NCBI GenBank assembly: GCA_037693485.1
Contig: CM075348.1
Location: forward strand, 13,312,501-13,376,500
From: Kitagawia praeruptora
Taxonomy: Eukaryota; Streptophyta; Magnoliopsida; Apiales; Apiaceae
DNA: 64,000 nt
Direction: 5' to 3'
In this document: one piece after another, positions 1 to 10,982 of the stretch
Layout of the letters: each line of letters opens with the position of its first letter
How positions within the stretch are numbered: the first letter of the stretch is position 1
Notes under the pieces: model-generated
Databases searched by the model: none
Told to the model about the DNA's origin: nothing
Seen by the model: only the letters and a program-made list of their open reading frames with translations
Position numbers and translations under genes: made by a program

Positions 1-487
1 TAGCAGTCTCACGTGGTCTACTAGGAAGCAATGTGATCTTCTTCCCATTGTGCGTGAACACATATGTGTTGTGTCTACCATAGTGAGTCACACTACAGTC
101 ATACAACCAAGGTCGTCCTAAGAGAATATGAGAAACATCCATGGGAAGGACATCGCACCATATACTCTCCTTGTAATCCTCGAGATGGATCGGAACAAGA
201 CACCTATGTGTCACAGGAATAGATGTCTTGTTGACCCATGCTACACTATAAGGATGAGGATGTGGTTCTACTTTTAACTTTGACCGTGCAACTGCAGATT
301 GTGCAACCACATTTAAACAACTCCCTCCATCAATAATGACCTTAGATGTTACCCCGTCAACTCTACTAAAGGTGTGAAATATTGAAGTCCTCTTCCAATC
401 ATTCTCTTTTGAGTTGGCATACAAGCATCGCATAACACCTACATGTCTGTCTGTCACTCTGTCTCCTCTAGGTCTCGTAAAGCATCC
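1..487 (-). pseudogene. gypsy pol N-terminus: aspartic protease (partial)
   Basis: The minus-strand frame is open from about 487 to the window edge. It contains IIDGGSCLNVVA, the active-site motif of plant gypsy proteases with D-G-G in place of D-S/T-G, and further on ILLGRPWLYD, the conserved hydrophobic-hydrophobic-G motif of the fold. The protease would mature Gag and Pol inside the element's virus-like particle. The frame differs from gag by -1 and overlaps its end. Plant elements of this type usually read gag-pol as one frame, so an indel in this copy is more likely than programmed frameshifting. The 3' end is outside the window. Confidence 0.75.
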
Positions 488-1710
488 TCATCATCGGTGT
501 TACGTGCTCTCTCTAGCTCACCCTCGAAAAACTCATCATCCTCTCCATAGTTCTCAAGAAGATTTAACCTTTTCTTTGGACACTCGAATGACTTATGTCC
601 AGGCTCATGACATGTAAAACATGTCTCTAGGTTTCTAGATCGAGAGGAGGACCCTGTGGTCTGAGCTTTTGTAGGGTCCCTAGTCGTACTACTACTAGCT
701 CCCTGAGATGTGGGAACAGTCCGACTTTGTGGTAGGACTCGAGTCATTGGCTGCCTCGAATAGGAAAACCCCCTCTGTTGGGAGAACTCCTTGAGTCGAT
801 ACTCATGCTCTAATGCAACCTGAAAAACGTCATCTATTTTGTTTATTTGAGTATTCATCATTTGTCGTTTGAGCTCGGGTCGTAATCCATTTTTGAATTT
901 TATAATGCTCATACGAGTACTCTCTTTAAGCTCACACCTTTGAACCAACTCCCTAAATTTGCCGATATGAGTTAGGTTATCAAACTGCTCCATTAACCTA
1001 TCTCTATGCCCTAAAGGTAGATAGTACTGAGATAAACGCATCTTCATCTCAGCCCAATGCCTAACCGGAGGTTGTCTCGTGCGCTCTAGGTCTCTCTCGA
1101 TACTACCCCAAAAGACGTTAGCTTGTTTTACAAGTTTCATCTTGGCGAATCTCACCATTCGCTCGTCACTCATCATATGCCAATCAAAAAATTTATCCAT
1201 GCTGGATAACCAATCAGAGAAAGCATCGGGATCAAATCTCCCATCAAACTCTGGGGCATCTATCTTAATTTTGAGCACATCATCTCTTCTCTCAAACCTA
1301 TCATGATTCCTATAGTTATGGTATCCCTCGTCTCGACGCTCATTATCATCATATCGATCGTCATAATCAGGTGGATCATCCCTATAGTTGTCATGATGTC
1401 TAGGGGGTTTTCTATGATTTCTACCTCCCCTACGTCCTCCCATATGTCTAGGAATAATTGCATCAACAATCTGACGTCGAGGTGGAACTATATCCTCATT
1501 ATTTCTATCGACGTCCTCAATGTGTGGTTCAACATTTAAATTCCTAGCATTGTTTGCAATCTCTAAGGCCTCGACTTGATTAGTTAAATTATCAAACTTG
1601 TCGTTCATAGATGTAGTGAGGTCTTGGATACTTTGTAACAAATGAGCCAAAGTTGGCTCAGGAGGCTGATCTTGTGAATTACTACCGGCTCCGCTACGAG
1701 TGATGACCAT
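454..1710 (-). CDS. gypsy Gag polyprotein (418 aa)
   Basis: Structural capsid protein of the retrotransposon. It starts with MVITRSGAG, has a charged Arg/Asp/Tyr-rich segment (about residues 90-140), then the retrotransposon gag domain (about 150-310), then one CCHC zinc knuckle CFTCHEPGHKSFEC (C-x2-C-x4-H-x4-C) near residue 370, and an acidic tail. The knuckle binds element RNA. In the gag domain, the text around IGKFRELVQRC looks about eight residues shorter than usual, suggesting a small in-frame deletion. The start was chosen as the first ATG after the leader. A TGA at 454-456 ends it, and the protease continues in the -1 frame. Confidence 0.9.
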   Translation of the reverse strand: MVITRSGAGSNSQDQPPEPTLAHLLQSIQDLTTSMNDKFDNLTNQVEALEIANNARNLNVEPHIEDVDRNNEDIVPPRRQIVDAIIPRHMGGRRGGRNHRKPPRHHDNYRDDPPDYDDRYDDNERRDEGYHNYRNHDRFERRDDVLKIKIDAPEFDGRFDPDAFSDWLSSMDKFFDWHMMSDERMVRFAKMKLVKQANVFWGSIERDLERTRQPPVRHWAEMKMRLSQYYLPLGHRDRLMEQFDNLTHIGKFRELVQRCELKESTRMSIIKFKNGLRPELKRQMMNTQINKIDDVFQVALEHEYRLKEFSQQRGFSYSRQPMTRVLPQSRTVPTSQGASSSTTRDPTKAQTTGSSSRSRNLETCFTCHEPGHKSFECPKKRLNLLENYGEDDEFFEGELERARNTDDEDALRDLEETE

Positions 1711-2608
1711 GATATGACTAAATGCATAGCTGAGATATGATAGAAATTTAACTTAAACAACTATATTATATTCGACTACTGATGCTATCACTAGTTATGA
1801 AAATATAATAAAGAAGACAAGTATATGCAACCAATATGGAATATTTTGCGAACTAAGCAAATAAAGTCATGCGAATTCAAGAGAGTTAAATACTAAATTG
1901 TGAATTAAAACTCCTAAACATGAATATTAAGTCCTAAAATTAAATAGAAAATCTTTTTGTTTTTGTTTTTTTTTTGTAATAAAAAGAGTTGGCTAATTGT
2001 GATGTCGAAAGTGGTAGGTCTGTATACAACAAATATGATTAAGAGTACTAGAATATCATAAGTCATAACAGGATATAGGTTACCTCCCTTGTTTCGTTGC
2101 AGCACAATAGAGATGCGTCATGTAAATGTCTAGTGAAAAGAACAGCCCGCTTATAACTCAACAGCAACCGTGCAAAAAAAAGAAGCAGCCTCTCTTTCAC
2201 TTTCTTCTCCAAATCTATCTTTTACCTTTGCTGTAAACAGTAACTTCAGGATGAACATACAGTGAACAGTGTTTCGGGTTCTAAACAGTAACTTTCAGGA
2301 GATGAACAGTACTTTTTCCGGTGATGACCAGTGACTTTTTCCAGTGATGAACAATAACTTTTCTGACAGTTAATCTGTTCTGGTTCTTGACTGTGTTTTG
2401 ATGGCCAGAAATAATGGATTCTGTTGGTGGTAAAGGTGGTGGTTGTGATCTTGTGGTTGATAGTATAGGGCTATAATTGAGGGTTCAAAAGGGTGCAGTT
2501 TTGTAGGTTTCTGGGCAGAAAATGAAAGTGATAGAATCTGGTGGATATAGCAGCGGGTAGATAGTAACAATAAGATGAACTATAACAATGATAACAACCA
2601 GAATTTTA
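1711..2608 (-). other. gypsy 5' leader, non-coding
   Basis: Untranslated leader between the primer binding site and gag. It is AT-rich, with a repeated motif resembling GAACAGTNACTTTT at about 2240-2360 (for example GTGAACAGTG, CTAAACAGTAAC, GATGAACAGTAC). No long ORF makes sense here. The short frame at 2370-2570 has no family match that I recognise. Confidence 0.6.
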
Positions 2609-2621
2609 GCTCTTGATACCA
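2609..2621 (-). other. Primer binding site, tRNA-iMet type
   Basis: The minus strand reads TGGTATCAAGAGC, which is the plant initiator-Met PBS TGGTATCAGAGC with one extra A. It lies three bases from the end of the 5' LTR. Confidence 0.75.
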
Positions 2622-2624
2622 ATT

Positions 2625-3024
2625 TGACGCAGCACAATAACAATTAATGATAAACGATAACAAGATTATGATAAACACAACATGAACAACGATTATAAAC
2701 TCTCGGGAGATTGAACCGCAGAACAATCTCTACCCCAAGCTATCCCCAAATTGATACATCATCAATATTTAGAAAAAAGTTTTATGTGTATATTCAAAAG
2801 TGTCCTCCATAAGAAGCTAATACAAGGGTATAAATAGGCTGTTTTACAAGCCAAAACAGCTGAATACAAAATAAAGTCAAGCACACAATTGAAATTACAA
2901 GCACACAATATTTGAAATTACAAGCACACAATATTTGAAATTACACTACTACAAAGTCAAGCACACCATTTGAAATAAATATCTCAAACCCAAACATGAT
3001 ACACATTACTAATGATCCATATCA
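2625..3024 (-). repeat. gypsy 5' LTR, 400 bp
   Basis: On the minus strand it begins TGATATGGATCA and ends GCTGCGTCA, with the primer binding site just after. A short internal tandem repeat of TTGAAATTACAAGCACACAA lies at about 2888-2945 (two to three copies). The partner LTR is outside the window, so the left edge rests on TG...CA and the PBS. Confidence 0.7.
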
Positions 3025-4130
3025 GTATGCAACACTCGCAAGTTATCCAAGGCCTTTTAAGGACTATAAAATCTTGGTAAAAACTTCAGAGTTTCTTCGG
3101 GACTTGGAAAAAACCATGAATTTGGATGCATCTAAATCACATCTATAGATATAGAAAAATGTAAGGATATGTCTTACATACCAAGTACAAATCTAAAACA
3201 ACTTCGAAATTTCAAATTAAAATGTATGTCCGAATTCACTGCAAATATAGAAATCAGCTACAGCAGGGCATGATTTAAGAACTATAGGCAGTCTCTATCC
3301 ATATCAGAAATGTGCCCAGTCGTAAAAACCAAATAAGTAAGCACTACAGTTGTCCTTGTTGAACAAATTTATTATTCCTTACATATTTGTGCTATATGCT
3401 TGACTTTCATATGCTTTTTCCCATGTTTTTGTATCCGTTTGTAAAATCTCTTCCCCGCTATACTCTAGATCTGCTAATACAGTTTTTTTGAAGGTGCGTG
3501 TAGGTGTTACGTGTTTACTGCCATCGTATCATCCATCAGTTTACGGGTGATTAAAGAACCAAAGTATCTCAGCCATTTTTACCCAACCGAAATCATTAGA
3601 AGAAATAGGATTCATATGTTCAGAAGTTCCCAACAACGGCCATTGCCCTTGAGCATGTACGGGAAATCATTGTGTATAGGTACATTTACCAATTGATAAC
3701 CGTGTTTGTGTTTAGTATCGAGATCACAAGGCCCTTCATCTGTAAGCTAGTGGTTGACATTAGGATGCCTTGACATTACAATGAGTCATCCAGTAAACAT
3801 ACTCCAGATGACTCCTGGATGTAGTGCCAAAATAGAGCTTGGAAACGTGGTAATCCATTTACCCAAATGCAAATGTATGCTCACTCAGAGTTCATGGATC
3901 GTGAGAGCTGTTAGGCTATATTTTGGGCCACAAATACATGTACATTTAAGTTGGATTGACGTTTAGCAACCTCTATTATATGAATGGTAGATACAAAATA
4001 AAATTGGTGTCTTCAAAAATCTCAACACCAATTGATTCTAACCTTATCTTTGCCTAATCTATAATTATTGATCCACTAGTACGAAATGGCATAATCTTTG
4101 TTACTTAACTGTTTTTTTGGAAAAAAAATA
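3025..4130. other. Intergenic, no gene seen
   Basis: About 1.1 kb of AT-rich sequence between the gypsy LTR and a tandem duplication. Short frames at 3511-3696 and 3754-3966 show no recognisable domain and no codon bias. Confidence 0.6.
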
Positions 4131-4377
4131 GTTTTTAACAAAGGAGTAGTATATTATTTCAATTGCCGGTTAGCCCAGAACAGAGTATTAAACTAACCCA
4201 ACTCAGAATAGAGCCCAGCCCAGTTTATAATGTACAAATCTTGGAGTTTCCAAAAAAACAGTTTTTAACAATGGAGTAGTATATTATTTCAATTGCCGGT
4301 TAGCCCAGAACAGATTATTAAACTAACCCAACTCAGAATAGAGCCCAGCCCAGTGTATAATGTACAAATCTTGGAGT
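4131..4377. repeat. Direct tandem duplication, two copies, period 130 bp
   Basis: Copies at 4131-4247 and 4261-4377 begin GTTTTTAACAA and end CAAATCTTGGAGT, with only a few mismatches. Both contain the purine/pyrimidine motif AGCCCAGCCCAG, which recurs again near 4405-4420. The copies lie upstream of the RBR cluster. Confidence 0.9.
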
Positions 4378-4582
4378 AACTTTGGGCTTCCCTATTTTTT
4401 TTCCCAGCCCAGCCCAGTTTATAGATATTACCATCTTATACGTACTTCCCTATATTTTTTCGATGATAAGTTTCTTCAGTGACAATTTCCAGCAATTTTT
4501 ACGTGTTTCTTCAGCTTCTTGCTCCTGTTTCAGGCTAGTTCATAAGCCTTCGTGACACTTTCATACATACATATATATATTG

Positions 4583-5640
4583 ATGGAAAAAGTGACACTA
4601 GGCTTACTCAGTGCTTTATACTCCAAGGGTAAAAACAAGACAGTAGAAAAAAATTAAGCTGATACACCGGAATACTTTGGCGATCCTGGCGATGATTCAT
4701 CGGAAGTCAACACCGTGGATAGAGGTAATTTTTTATTGATTATAAATTATATATCTTCATTACCATGAATTTATCAACTGCTTGTATTTGCTTTTTGGGC
4801 TGGTAATCCGTTTTTGTAGCTTTTGAATAATTGCATGTGTGATAAAATAATGATTTTATTTTTTATTCAATCGGGATAGCATAAATCTTGATTCGTTTAC
4901 AATCTAACGAACGTTTATATAATCAGCACCGTCAGATATTTGGATTAAGTTGAAAATCCAATTACTCGATTTTTAATGTAATTTTTGTACGAAATTTGCA
5001 AAAAATTGATACATAGTATTGTTATATCGTCCTTTCGGGTACATCGTACATCCGATAAAATTGGAATGATACATAGTATTGTTAGTTTGTTACTGTGCTT
5101 GAATTTCATGAAAGAAGTTTGCAATCAATCGTTTAACAATGTATTATCTGTTGGTATATATTCGCAAACAGAGCTCTTTGTTGTTTTCACAAAATTGTAG
5201 TAAATCAAATATATTTTCGCTAAATGTAAGTTGGCCCTTTTTTTCCCCTCTAAATTGACCTTTCTTGGTTAAGTGTTTATGGATCAGAACCATCCTTTCT
5301 GGCTTAAGTAGTGGATGTTCTAATATTATTACTGATTCAGTAAATCCCTAATGTTATTATGTTGGTCTCCTTGGTCTGCATTACATATGGTTTATTATAC
5401 GAGATATATATTGTTGCATATTTGAGGTTTGTCATGTATGAGTGCATTCAGATAGTTCAGTTGATTTAGTAGTAATATGAGTGGATGTTTTATGCGTTCA
5501 GGGCAAAACGAGGAACTTGAGAGAGCAGAAGATATGCATGTCCAAAAAGCTCCATGTGCCTCAGAACTTGATTTGAAAACTGAAATCAGTGCATCGTCCT
5601 CTACTGGACCCCGTCATCACCGACACATATATTTTGAAGG
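4583..5640 (+). pseudogene. RBR E3 ligase fragment A: exon 1 plus truncated exon 2
   Basis: Exon 1 (4583-4724) starts at ATG (MEKVTLGLLSALYSK...), has an in-frame TAA at 4655-4657, then reads YFGDPGDDSSEVNTVDR to a donor AGAG|GTAATT in phase 1. Exon 2 starts at 5502 after TTCAG in the matching phase and reads GQNEELERAEDMHVQKAP, the acidic linker also found in copies B and C before RING1. Around 5620-5640 exon 2 passes directly into a second exon-1-like sequence (5640-5751, ending at donor GGAG|GTATGT), so all RING domains are missing. The copy arose by unequal tandem duplication and is not functional. Confidence 0.7.
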
Positions 5641-6480
5641 TAAAAGTGATGTTAGGTTCACTTTTGTGTGCTCTAAAGATAAATTGTGTTGATTTGCCGG
5701 AGTTTGATGATCCTAGCAATGCTTCACCGAAACTCAACACTGTGGATGGAGGTATGTTGTTTAATTTATATAATTCTATATTTTTATCACAATAATTCTA
5801 TCAACTGTTTCTCTTTGCTTTTTGGGCGAGTGATCGTTTTAATTAGTAGTATGTGTGTAGTTTTGGAGTTTGCTAATTTTTTCTAAATTAGCTCGGTCAT
5901 TTAGATAGTTCATGTGATATAGTAGTAATATGAGTGGATGCTTTTTGCTTTTCAGCTCAGATTGAGGAACCTCAGAGAGCAGAAGATGTGTATCCAAAAA
6001 TCTCTAAGTGCTTCTGAAGTTGTTTCGGAAATTGAGATCAGTGCATCATCTTCTAGTAACCTATCATCACTAATACTAGAAACAAAGTCAGTAAAGGCTA
6101 TAAGCGAAGCTGAAAAACCATCCAAAATCTTGTGTGAAATTTGCATGGAATACAGAGAAACCTGGCAGATGTTCGTAGACAGTACCTGCTCTCACTCTTT
6201 TTGTTACGGCTGTACAAGCAAATATATCGAAACAAAGGTTCAAGACAAAGTGAATATCGTTACCTGTCCTGCAGTTAAATGCAATACAACACTAGATTCA
6301 GGCGCTTGTAGGTGGATGCTTCGTGAAGAGATCATCATTTGCTGGGATGAATCTGGGATGAATCTCTATGCAATTCTTTGATAGAAGAATCACAGAAGCT
6401 GTACTGTCCTTATAGGGCTTGTCCTGTTCTGCTGCTTAATGATTCAGGGGAACACATAACTGAACAAATTGCCCCGTATC
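5640..6480 (+). pseudogene. RBR E3 ligase fragment B: exon 1-like, exon 2 with RING1 and broken IBR
   Basis: The exon-1-like part ends at 5751. Exon 2 begins at 5956 after TTTTCAG. The longest frame (5938-6381) carries an intact RING1: CEIC, then CSHSFC, GC and CPAVKC. An 11-bp tandem duplication (GGGATGAATCT) at about 6343-6364 shifts the frame, and a stop follows at 6381. IBR-coding homology (CPYRACPVLLLND) continues in another frame to about 6478, where similarity to copy C stops abruptly. The linker frame is also shifted relative to copy A by a 2-nt loss. Active RBR ligases take ubiquitin from E2 at RING1 and transfer it from a RING2 cysteine; this copy has no RING2. Confidence 0.8.
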
Positions 6481-6581
6481 CAACTCATATGTATTCTGAA
6501 TACCTTCAATCGGTTATTTTCAACCAACTTCCCCCATAATTATTATTTTTGTCAATTTTGTGTGAAAAACTCTCTTCCTGA

Positions 6582-6589
6582 TATAAATA
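6582..6589 (+). promoter_or_regulatory. Possible TATA box upstream of RBR copy C exon 1
   Basis: TATAAATA lies about 120 bp upstream of the ATG at 6702 in copy C. The surrounding sequence is related to that upstream of copy A exon 1. Position and motif are the only support. Confidence 0.3.
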
Positions 6590-6842
6590 TCCATCCTATT
6601 CTTCCCGTTTCTTCAACTTACAAGTTCCACGAATCTTTTACTCTGTTTTCAGCCTACTTGATCCTATTTATGGTGAGTTCCATACAAACACATATCTTTT
6701 GATGGTAAAAGTGATGTTAGGTCTATTCTTTTGTGCTCTTTACTCAAAGAAAAAGAAAAAGATATTAAAGAAAAATTGTGTCATTCGCTGGAGTTTGATG
6801 ATCCCGAAGATGCTTCACCGGAACCCAACACCGTGGATGAAG

Positions 6843-8708
6843 GTATGGTTGTTTTATAAATTTTATACTTCATTTCAAGAATTTTATCAAGTTCTCTTAT
6901 TTGCTTCTTTGGCTTAGTGATCGTTTTAGTAGCTTTTGTACGTTACTTGTGACCGAGAATCGAACCAAGAACTATAATTAGCTTCACTCTCTCATGTGAA
7001 GTATAAATATTTTTCGAGAAATAAAGATTCAAGAGAGTATGCAGAGTACAAGGACTTTTTTTAGACTTAAGTTAACACTTGACAATTTGTTTATTTTTTG
7101 CTAAATAAAACTTGACAATTTTTAATATTACTTGATGGATATTGCCTACCTAACATATGCTTTTGGAGGTGGTTAAGGATTAAGTTGATGATAGACATGA
7201 TATTGATTCTGCTCATCATTTAAATAATTAATTTTTAATGTAATTACAAAAATTTCAAGAGTTTGATCGTTAAATTTTATAGTGTTATGCAACATAGATG
7301 GTCATTGCGTAACACTTGAAAGTTTGTAGTAAGAATGCAAGTTTAACACTTCAAGTTTCCTTAAAGTCTAAATTGTTATTAGTTGCTCTCAGGCTTTTGA
7401 ATGTTGTTAGTTGTGATGAACTAATTAAATTTGTCTACAAGATTCCTACGAAAAAGAACATGTTGATACGTAGAGGTTGGTGATTGGCTAAAATTATATG
7501 AGGGAAATAAGTACTTATTATTTCGAGATGAGATTAGTCAAACACCCTCGTAGGGTTCCTACTGTGCTTTCTTATAACTTGATAATTCTTGCTAATTTGA
7601 CTATTTGTTTTTGTTAAAAATTTCTTGCGAGAGTGAAGCATTCTTATGCTTACTCAACTACAGGGCATAATAACCAAGTACTTTGTTGGTTCATCTCACA
7701 TTGCACTTGTTTTTGGCCAATTTTTAGATGTGAGAATAGACACCAGCATTGAAAGTTTAATAAGCAAAACATTTCAGTTGAAGTGTCTAATAAGCAAAGC
7801 ATTCCAGTTAAAGTATCTTTGCTTAACAAACAGCGGTATGACCAAATTTCTTTTGAAGTATTTATGGATCACAAGTCACAACCACCTTATCTTGGCTAAG
7901 GAGCGGATGTTGTGATATTATTATTAGTGAGAAAGGGAACCTGAGTCACTCAGGCTCCTTCCCTGAGATGGTAAATTATCCTACGTTGTTATAGTAGTTT
8001 TTCATCTTCGTATGACCTTAGTTTTTCAATCTCTTTTTCCAAACTTCACATCTATCTCTTTGTTCGAGTGAAATCAGGGATAAAATTACCTTTAATCTTT
8101 TTCTACCTGTTTCTAATTTGGAAATGATATAATATGTAAATGATTTTAAGTGTAGTCTATTGTTTGTTGTATTCAAGTACAATCTGTCTGTTTTAGGAAA
8201 CCCTACTGACTGAAGACTGTGAATCTGTTGCAGCTAAATGATAAGATCAGATTCATATGCGTAAAGGGAAATAACAAAATTACAACAGTTTCCCAAATCA
8301 ACAGTTTGCTTCCTTAATATTGCTAAATGTTTAATTATTTCCCAGGACACCAACTTGTTGTTGGGGAACAGAGCTTTTGCTGGTTTTAGGGTTGAACAAC
8401 ATATACAACAAGTAATAGAGAGGAAAAGTGATATCTAAAAAAGAGATACATGAATTATGGTTGGGAAATGGAAACTAATAAAATGGTGTAGTTTGAATAG
8501 CATTTCAGGAAAGGAGCCTGAGACAAATCTTGGTTCCGTTTCTCTTATTATGAATCCTATACTATTTTGATGTTTGTTAGAAATTCCTCATGTTGCTCTC
8601 CCTGGCCTGTTAAATGTATGCTTTTCCGGACAGGACAAGAAGAGAGCATTCAAATAGTTCATGTGATTTAGTAATGATATGATTGGATGCTTTATGCTTT
8701 GAGCACAG
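6843..8708 (+). other. Intron of RBR copy C (long), with inserted TIR element
   Basis: AT-rich sequence between exon 1 and exon 2 of copy C, 1866 bp. The corresponding introns of copies A and B are about 780 and 200 bp. Part of the extra length is the TIR element at 7927-8544. The short frame at 7646-7915 shows no domain. Confidence 0.5.
7927..8544. mobile_element. Candidate MITE-like TIR element, about 618 bp
   Basis: The left end (GTGAGAAAGGGAACC... CTCAGGCTCCTTCCCTGAGATG, to about 7970) matches the reverse complement of the right end (GAGAAACGGAACC... CTCAGGCTCCTTTCCTGAAATG, from about 8501) over roughly 45 bp. TTATTA is next to both ends as a possible target duplication, but the left flank is itself an ATT repeat, so this is weak. 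No transposase is encoded. Superfamily not assigned. Confidence 0.5.
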
Positions 8709-9552
8709 ATTGGAGCCTAAGAGAGAAGAAGATATGCATATATAAAAAGCTTTATGTGCTTCTGAACTTGATTTGAAAATTGAAATCACTGCATTGTCCT
8801 CTACTAAACCATCATCACCAACATTAGAAACAAAGTCAGTAAAGGCTATAAGCGAAGTTGACAAACCATCCGAAAGCTTTTGTGAAATTTGCATGGAAAA
8901 CAGAGAAACCTGGCAGATGTTCAAAAACAGTACATGCTCTCACTCTTTTTGTTACGACTGTACAAGCAAACATATCGAAACAAAGGTTCAAGACAAAGTG
9001 AAGATCGTTACCTGTCCTGCAGTAAAATGCAATACAACACTAGATTCAGGCGCTTGTAGGTGGATGCTTAGTGAATACATTCTCATTTGCTGGGATGAAT
9101 CTCTTTGCAAATCTTTGATAGAAGAATCGCAGAAGCTGTACTGTCCTTATAGGGATTGTTATGTTCTGCTGCTTAATGATTTAGGGGAACACATAACTGA
9201 AACGAATTGCCCCGTATGCCAAAGATCCTTCTGTGCACAGTGCCAGGTCCCTTGGCATCCCAAATTCACATGCCAAGAATTCATGAAGTTGAATGGGAAG
9301 AAAAAACGGGGAGTCGACCTCATGGTAGAAAAGATTGCTAAGAAGAAAAACTGGAGGAAATGTCCTAGCTGCAAATTCTACGTCGAAAAAACACAGGGTT
9401 CTCATATTACTTGCAGATGTTCATATGAGTTCTGCTATGGTGTGGTTCAAAGTGGAGTTCAAAACATGCTGCTTGTAAATATGCTGGATGTTAATATGCA
9501 CTTAAACATACTATCTCCATTGTGCAGAATTCTTAAGCTTGTTAATATGTAG

Positions 9553-9912
9553 ATAGGACTTGAACTTGGGGTTGGTTTTCTCGTAGATGTACGGTCTAAT
9601 GAGGCTACTATGAAATATTTACTACATGTCAAGAACTCTTTAGTATAGTTTTATGTATAGTGGGAAGAACTATCAATAGTATGACATTATAATGAAAAAT
9701 GGTCTTATTTGTGAAATACAGGGAGCTTCTCTTTCTTTTCTGAAACCAAAGTCTGCAGAGCATGATCATAATTCATAGCAGTATATTGGAAACAGAAAGA
9801 GCCTCCAGATACAAGGCGTTACATAGTTTCCATGTCCAGATAACAGAGCTTGTTAATAGTATGGATGCAAGATTGATTATTATATACTGGGATGCACCAC
9901 ATATACATAATT
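9553..9912. other. Intergenic, no gene seen
   Basis: Sequence downstream of the RBR copy C, possibly its former 3' UTR. No coding frame or repeat is recognised. Confidence 0.5.
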
Positions 9913-9926
9913 AGCCCGGAAAACAA

Positions 9927-10316
9927 GAAATAATGACATAAATACCACATTTTTTCTAAAACTTAATCAAAATAACACTTTTTGGGTTTGGTGGCCAATA
10001 ATACCAGCCTGTTACGCATTTACCAGTGGGGTAATAAAAAAAAATTCTAAAACTTTATGTTACCCATTTGTCATCTGGATAATAAGTATAATTTTTTTTC
10101 CTGTTACCCCTTTGGAGAATGCGTAATAGCTATTACCCATTCTCCAAATGCGTAATAGGAAGTACTGTTTCACCTATTACCCCTTTTTAAAATGCGTAAC
10201 TAATACAAAACCTATTACCCTCATCCCAAATGCGTAATAGAGTGGTATTTTTGGCCATTTTTTCAAAAAATGGTATTCTCGTCAAAATTTTTAGAAAAAG
10301 TGGTATTGTTGGCCAA
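9927..10316. mobile_element. TIR element 1 of the GCATTT/GGGGTAA family, 390 bp
   Basis: The 14-bp direct repeats AGCCCGGAAAACAA at 9913-9926 and 10317-10330 flank it exactly. The ends are imperfect inverted repeats of roughly 95 bp, with AATACCAC-ATTTTTTCTAAAA at the outside and TTACGCATTT...GGGGTAATA inside. The centre has several copies of ACGCATTNNNNNNGGGTAATAG in both orientations. It has no ORF. The duplication is longer than the 8-11 bp usual for hAT or Mutator elements, and there is no poly(A) tail, so the class is unclear. Confidence 0.65.
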
Positions 10317-10330
10317 AGCCCGGAAAACAA

Positions 10331-10682
10331 TGGTAAAATTATATGGGGTAATTGTTTTTGATAAATTGTGTTCTAAATTAATAACTTCGGGTAGGTCAAT
10401 TTTATTAATTTGTTAGGTTTATTGTCATTTATTGAAGTTCAAAATACGTACATAATATTCATCTTTTTGTAAAAAATCAACTTTAAGATTTTGAATATTT
10501 ATTTGATTCAAAAAGTGTATACGATGAAATACTAAAAAATCAAAAATTAGAAAAGAAGTACAAACAAACATGAAAATTGAAAGAGTTGTTAAAATTTTGA
10601 AGTTGGAAGTATCTTTTTTGCTACACAAGCACATTTCTTAGTTTCTATTAATGAGGTGTTTATGGATAAGAATCACCTTTCC
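10331..10682. other. Intergenic AT-rich spacer
   Basis: No gene or repeat recognised. It contains the original flank of the Tourist-like MITE, whose left target site has since been separated by TIR element 2. Confidence 0.5.
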
Positions 10683-10964
10683 TCACCTAAGAGGAGTTAA
10701 ATCTAAAAATACCCATTTTTTGGTTCATAAAAGTGAAAATACCAATTCTCGGGAGGAGGTGTTAAAAATAACGATTTGATTACGCATTTTCAATTGGGGT
10801 AAAGGCTGTTACGCATTTGTAAATGGGGTAATATGAGTTACGCAATTTTAAACGGGGTAATACATGTATTGGAAAAGCTTGGTTACGCAAATGGCAGCTG
10901 GGTAATGCTGGGATACGCATTTCAGTGTTGCGTATCCCGTGTCACGTATTTGCAGAATGCGCAA

Positions 10965-10982
10965 TGACGTCATATGACGTCA
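10965..10982. repeat. Perfect 18-bp palindrome of two TGACGTCA sites (left arm)
   Basis: TGACGTCAT and ATGACGTCA are reverse complements with no spacer. TGACGTCA is the classic bZIP (TGA/CRE-type) binding core. A mirrored near-copy lies at 11397-11414. Confidence 0.8.

Larger units (their letters stand above)
1..3024 (-). mobile_element. Ty3/gypsy LTR retrotransposon, 5' part, truncated by window edge
   Basis: Reading leftwards on the minus strand, the order is a 400-bp 5' LTR, a tRNA-Met type primer binding site, a leader of about 0.9 kb, gag, and the start of the protease. Most of pol and the 3' LTR lie beyond position 1. The gag zinc knuckle and an aspartic protease motif directly after gag fit Ty3/gypsy. 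The LTR has TG...CA ends. The target duplication cannot be checked because the other end is missing; the flank beside the LTR is GTATG. Gag and protease are in different frames, so this copy may be defective. Confidence 0.85.
6702..9494 (+). pseudogene. RBR-type E3 ubiquitin ligase copy C, near full-length but disabled
   Basis: Exon 1 (6702-6842) ends at GAAG|GTATGG and is 141 nt where copy A has 142, so its frame is shifted. The intron runs 6843-8708. Exon 2 (8709-9494) has TAA at 8743-8745 where copy A has CAA. After that, a frame encodes RING1 (CEIC...CSHSFC..C...CPAVKC), IBR (CPYRDC...CPVCQRSFCAQC...C) and RING2 starting CPSCKFYVEKT. RING2 reads GSHITCRC where the family has GCxHxTCRC, so the catalytic cysteine is gone. 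After FCY a 1-nt change shifts the frame; the rest, CGSKWSSKHAAC, continues from 9441 to a TAA at 9492-9494. The frame as it stands reads on to 9552 with unrelated residues. Plant ARI/RNF144-like family; role lost. Confidence 0.85.
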
